From NCBI GenBank assembly GCA_964462525.1, contig CAYWWY010000008.1, forward strand, positions 36,695 to 100,694: a DNA stretch of 64,000 bases. Direction: 5' to 3'. Shown here piece after piece: positions 61,201 through 64,000 of the stretch. Source of the stretch: CAYWWY01 sp964462525. GTDB lineage: Bacteria; Thermotogota; Thermotogae; MWEM01. Under the pieces are notes generated by a model that saw nothing but the letters and a program-made list of their open reading frames with translations, was not told the origin of the DNA and ran no database searches. Position numbers and translations under genes: made by a program. The stretch's first letter is position 1. Every line of letters begins with the position of its first letter.

Positions 61201-62406
61201 TCAATCAGGCTGAAGGACCTCCCGAATCCGGTCAAAAGCCCAATCGATTTCGTCTTTTGTGATGACAAGGGGCGGTGCGAATCGGATGGTCTGTTCGTGC
61301 GTCTCTTTGCACAGCAACCCTTTTTCTCTGAGCATTTCTGTATACTTTCTCGCGTTTCCATATTCTTTCTTGATTTCAACCCCGATGAACAAACCCTTAC
61401 CGCGGACTTCCTTGATCATCGGCGCTGTGAGTCCCTTCAGTTTTTGGAGGAAATAATCCCCAAGCTCTTTGGACCGCTCACTGAGCTTTTCTTCCACGAT
61501 AACGTCGATGGCCGCAAGGCCAACGGCCGAACCGAGCGGGTTGCCACCAAAGGTGGACCCATGATCGCCCGGAGCAAAGACTTCCATAATCTCCTGATCG
61601 CAGACTATGGCAGAGACCGGGTATACCCCACCGCTGATGGCTTTCCCCATCACAAGGATATCGGGCCGAATTCCTTCGTAATTGTGCGCAAATAATTGCC
61701 CGGTTCGTCCGAACCCAGTCTGAATCTCATCGAGGATGAGCAAAACGCGGTGCTTTTGAGTAATCTCCCGGACTTTCTTCAAATACCCTTCCGGAGGAAC
61801 AAGAATCCCGCCTTCTCCTTGAATGGGCTCCAAGATAAAGGCAACGGTATCGTCATCGATGGCCTTCTCAAGCGCTTCGGAATCTCCATACGGGATGATA
61901 TCAAATCCAGGCGTAAAGGGACCGAATCCGTCCCGATACTGATCATCGCTCGAGAAGCTGACAATGGTAATCGTTCGTCCCGCAAAGTTGTTCTCGCACG
62001 CGATGATCTTTCCCGTGTTTTTCCCAACGCCCTTCTTGAGTTCGCCCCATTTTCTCGCGGCTTTCAGGGCGGTTTCAACGGCTTCCGCCCCGGTGTTCAT
62101 GGGCAATGCTTTTTCATAGCCCGTGAGCTCACAAAGTCGCTCCAAAAACGCGCCCATCTGGTCGTTTTGAAAGGCCCGGGATGTGAGGGTCACCTTCTTG
62201 GCTTGCTCCACCAGGGCATTAATGATCTTCGGGTGGCAATGGCCTTGGTTCACAGCAGAATATGCCGCAAGCATGTCCAAATACTTCTTGCCCTCGACAT
62301 CCCATACCCAGCACCCCAACCCCTTCTCGATCACGACATTCAAAGGATTGTAGTTTCTCGCGCTCCATCGATTCACCTGTTCCACATAGCTTTGTGAGCC
62401 GTTCAT
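61201..62406 (-). CDS. rocD: Ornithine aminotransferase
   Basis: 401 residues from ATG 62406. Strong match to the OAT family: WSARNYNPLNVVIEKG, AAYSAVNQGHCHPKI, PMNTGAEAVETALKAARKW, NNFAGRTITIVSFS, LDEIQTGFGRTG and the PLP lysine in VMGKAISGG. It converts ornithine and 2-oxoglutarate to glutamate semialdehyde and glutamate in arginine/ornithine use. GGAGG lies six bases before ATG 62406; an in-frame ATG at 62424 is less likely. A strong promoter and an ARG-box-like site lie upstream. Confidence 0.94.
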   Translation of the reverse strand: MNGSQSYVEQVNRWSARNYNPLNVVIEKGLGCWVWDVEGKKYLDMLAAYSAVNQGHCHPKIINALVEQAKKVTLTSRAFQNDQMGAFLERLCELTGYEKALPMNTGAEAVETALKAARKWGELKKGVGKNTGKIIACENNFAGRTITIVSFSSDDQYRDGFGPFTPGFDIIPYGDSEALEKAIDDDTVAFILEPIQGEGGILVPPEGYLKKVREITQKHRVLLILDEIQTGFGRTGQLFAHNYEGIRPDILVMGKAISGGVYPVSAIVCDQEIMEVFAPGDHGSTFGGNPLGSAVGLAAIDVIVEEKLSERSKELGDYFLQKLKGLTAPMIKEVRGKGLFIGVEIKKEYGNARKYTEMLREKGLLCKETHEQTIRFAPPLVITKDEIDWAFDRIREVLQPD

Positions 62407-62422
62407 AAAACACCTCCGCATC

Positions 62423-62440
62423 ATGAATGATCATTCGTTT
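62423..62440. promoter_or_regulatory. ARG-box-like operator (ArgR/AhrC) at rocD
   Basis: TGAATGATCATTCG contains the perfect palindrome GAATGATCATTC (62425-62436) and matches the ArgR/AhrC half-site pattern TGAAT-N4-ATTCA except the last base. It lies between the predicted rocD transcription start (about 62447) and the rocD start codon. Confidence 0.6.
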
Positions 62441-62453
62441 TTTCGCCAAGCCA

Positions 62454-62482
62454 ATTATACATGATCGAAGGCCCCTTTTCAA
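62454..62482 (-). promoter_or_regulatory. Promoter of rocD
   Basis: Minus strand: TTGAAA (62477-62482), 17 bp, TATAAT (62454-62459). Confidence 0.85.
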
Positions 62483-62554
62483 AACGACCGGTCGGCCGGC
62501 TGCGCTCTTCTTGTCCTTTCAGGCAAATGGCCTTGAAATTGACAAATCGGATTG

Positions 62555-62563
62555 TGGTATAAT
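62555..62563 (+). promoter_or_regulatory. Extended -10 promoter of fetAB
   Basis: TGG plus TATAAT (TATAAT at 62558-62563) in ATTGTGGTATAAT; a TTGAAA 19 bp upstream is a weak -35. About 22 bp before the fetA start. Confidence 0.7.
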
Positions 62564-62584
62564 CGAAAGATCGGAGGGCCGGAG

Positions 62585-63226
62585 ATGAACGAACCCTTAT
62601 TCAAACTGGACGATGTGCGCGTCCACGACTTCTTGTACATTCCATACCTTGTCTTAGAACCCATCAAAACCACAACCTTGGTCGGAGAGAGCGGCGGCGG
62701 AAAAACAACGATCTTGCGTCTGCTGAACAAGATGAATTCTCCCACCCAAGGAACGGTGTATTATCAGGGGACCGATCTGAAAACGATCGATCCCGTGACG
62801 CACCGCAGAAATGTCGTGATGCTGTCTCAAAGTCCGGTCGTATTTGATGGGACCATTCGGGAAAACTTGTTGGTTGGCATCCGGTTTCAGGAAAAACCGA
62901 TTCCTTCCGATGAGCAGTTGCGTCTATCATTGGCGCAAGTCTCCCTGAAAAAATCTCTGGACGGCCCCACAAAAACTCTTTCGGGAGGAGAGAAGCAACG
63001 CCTGTCGCTGGCCCGCATTCTGCTGTTGGATCCACCCGTATTCCTCCTGGATGAACCGTCTTCGGCATTGGATGACATCACCGGAGAGATGATCATCCAA
63101 ATGCTGATCTCATGCGTGCGGGATCGAAAGAAAACCATCATCATGGTCACCCATTCCCGAAAGCTTGCAGAAACCTATTCCGATGAAGTGATCGGCATCT
63201 CCAATGGAAAAAGGGGCAACCAATGA
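62585..63226 (+). CDS. fetA: ABC transporter ATPase, FetA type
   Basis: 213 residues from ATG 62585. Walker A GESGGGKTT, signature LSGGEKQR, Walker B VFLLDEPSSALD and H-loop MVTHSRK. A short N-terminal lobe is typical of FetA/YbbL. FetAB of Escherichia coli exports iron and protects against oxidative stress. GGAGGGCCGGAG lies before the ATG; an in-frame ATG at 62552 overlaps the promoter -10 box and is rejected. It shares an ATGA with fetB. Confidence 0.88.
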   Translation: MNEPLFKLDDVRVHDFLYIPYLVLEPIKTTTLVGESGGGKTTILRLLNKMNSPTQGTVYYQGTDLKTIDPVTHRRNVVMLSQSPVVFDGTIRENLLVGIRFQEKPIPSDEQLRLSLAQVSLKKSLDGPTKTLSGGEKQRLSLARILLLDPPVFLLDEPSSALDDITGEMIIQMLISCVRDRKKTIIMVTHSRKLAETYSDEVIGISNGKRGNQ

Positions 63227-63999
63227 ACAGCATAATCGACTTGGGCGTATGGCAGGTGGCGGTTGCTTACATCTTTGTCTTGATCGTCCTAGCGATTGTC
63301 AAAGCGCGCAAGATCGGAAAAGAAAAGGAAATCATCCTCTCCTCCATCCGAATGACCCTCCAGCTGATTTTGGCCGGCTACTTGCTGATGTTGGTCATCG
63401 AAAACCCCAATCCTTGGATCACCCTAGGCGTCATTGCCTTAATGGAAGTCTTCGCGATCATGACGATCATCAACAAGTTCAAAAAAAAGCTATCGGGATC
63501 GATGAAAAAGGTCATCGCCCTCTCCATGAGCGCCGGTACGATTGCGCCGCTTCTCTTTTTCCTCTTTGTTGTCGTTCAGATCGAGCCCTGGTACGCCCCC
63601 CAATACTTTATCCCTATCGCGGGCATGCTCGTGGGAAATTCGATGACCGGTATATCCCTAGGCGTAAAAACGCTGATCGAGGGAATGACCACCCAAAAAG
63701 CCCTGGTAGAAGAAGCCCTCATCCTTGGAGCAACCCCCAAATCCGCGACCAAACACATCATCGACAGCACCTTCGATGCTGCCATCATGCCCACGATCAA
63801 TTCGATGATCGGTATGGGAATCGTCTTCCTCCCCGGAATGATGACCGGCCAAATCCTATCCGGCATCTCCCCAATCACCGCCATCGCCTACCAGATTGCG
63901 ATCATGTTGGGCATCCTAGGCGCAGTTGCCCTATCGACAATCCTGATGCTCCATCTGGGTTATCGGACCTTCTTCAACCGCGAAGCGCAGCTTGTGTGA
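63223..63999 (+). CDS. fetB: ABC transporter permease, FetB type
   Basis: 258 residues, complete at the window end (stop 63997-63999). Seven or so membrane helices and the UPF0014/FetB stretches: ALMEVFAIMTIIN, PIAGMLVGNSMTGISLG, EALILGATPKSAT and FLPGMMTGQILSGISP. With FetA it forms a putative iron (or other metal) exporter. ATGA overlap with fetA confirms the pair. Confidence 0.92.
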   Translation: MNSIIDLGVWQVAVAYIFVLIVLAIVKARKIGKEKEIILSSIRMTLQLILAGYLLMLVIENPNPWITLGVIALMEVFAIMTIINKFKKKLSGSMKKVIALSMSAGTIAPLLFFLFVVVQIEPWYAPQYFIPIAGMLVGNSMTGISLGVKTLIEGMTTQKALVEEALILGATPKSATKHIIDSTFDAAIMPTINSMIGMGIVFLPGMMTGQILSGISPITAIAYQIAIMLGILGAVALSTILMLHLGYRTFFNREAQLV

Positions 64000-64000
64000 G

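Overview
The window reads as an ordinary chromosomal stretch of an anaerobic, fermentative, motile bacterium of moderate GC. Genes are packed tightly, often with ATGA, TTGA or 8-bp stop/start overlaps, and TTG and GTG starts are common. A secretin (PilQ) gene, flagellar rod/hook genes and signal peptides ending in Ala-Gln without a lipobox point to a diderm cell. A flavodiiron protein, a B12-dependent lysine aminomutase and phosphate butyryltransferase point to anaerobic amino-acid and sugar fermentation. I cannot fix the phylum from this window; Thermotogota-, Synergistota- or Spirochaetota-like lineages would all fit. I saw no tRNA, rRNA, insertion sequence, prophage or CRISPR array.

Layout. 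1-11.7 kb (minus strand) is one long block: prmC-ruvB, lysine 5,6-aminomutase (kamD-kamE) with a YchF-like NTPase, a secreted HEAT-repeat protein, and a type IV pilus block (pilC, pilin-like, pilM, N, O, P-like, and pilQ cut by the window edge). 11.9-29.3 kb (plus strand) is a run of 14 mostly overlapping genes: fprA, an HD-GYP sensor, a large PEGA/VWA/beta-propeller protein interrupted by a 100-N assembly gap in a 24-bp tandem repeat, a B12-binding mutase subunit with its MeaB GTPase, ptb, deoC, a secreted PLD-family protein, galK, a HAD phosphatase, an RlmI-like methyltransferase, two ECF ATPases and a SUMF1-domain protein. 29.4-39.2 kb (minus) carries a two-gene ABC exporter and a LacI-controlled galactoside operon (lacI, binding protein, two permeases, GH42 beta-galactosidase) with promoter, operator and an intra-operon attenuator-like hairpin. 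39.5-47 kb (minus) has flgE-like, flgG, flgF-like and a degenerate MreB paralogue, a MerR-methyltransferase fusion and a GGDEF protein. 47-64 kb holds an HPt protein, a small-ORF/nifS/iscU/DUF89 operon, birA with a secreted GH13 amylase and a second HD-GYP protein, a chemoreceptor, small enzymes, an ABC-F ATPase behind a terminator hairpin, ornithine aminotransferase with an ARG-box-like operator, and fetAB.

How the parts fit together: two HD-GYP proteins, one GGDEF protein, an HPt domain and a chemoreceptor form a signalling layer close to flagellar and pilus genes. kamDE, the B12-binding mutase subunit with MeaB, ptb and rocD suggest amino-acid fermentation to short acids. GH42, GH13, galK and the sugar ABC transporter supply hexoses.

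The most interesting points are the YchF-like paralogue locked to kamDE, an MreB paralogue lacking ATPase residues beside flagellar rod genes, a 27-residue membrane mini-protein ahead of nifS, the repeat-split VWA protein, and the ARG box at rocD. No single wholly new system can be proven from sequence alone.
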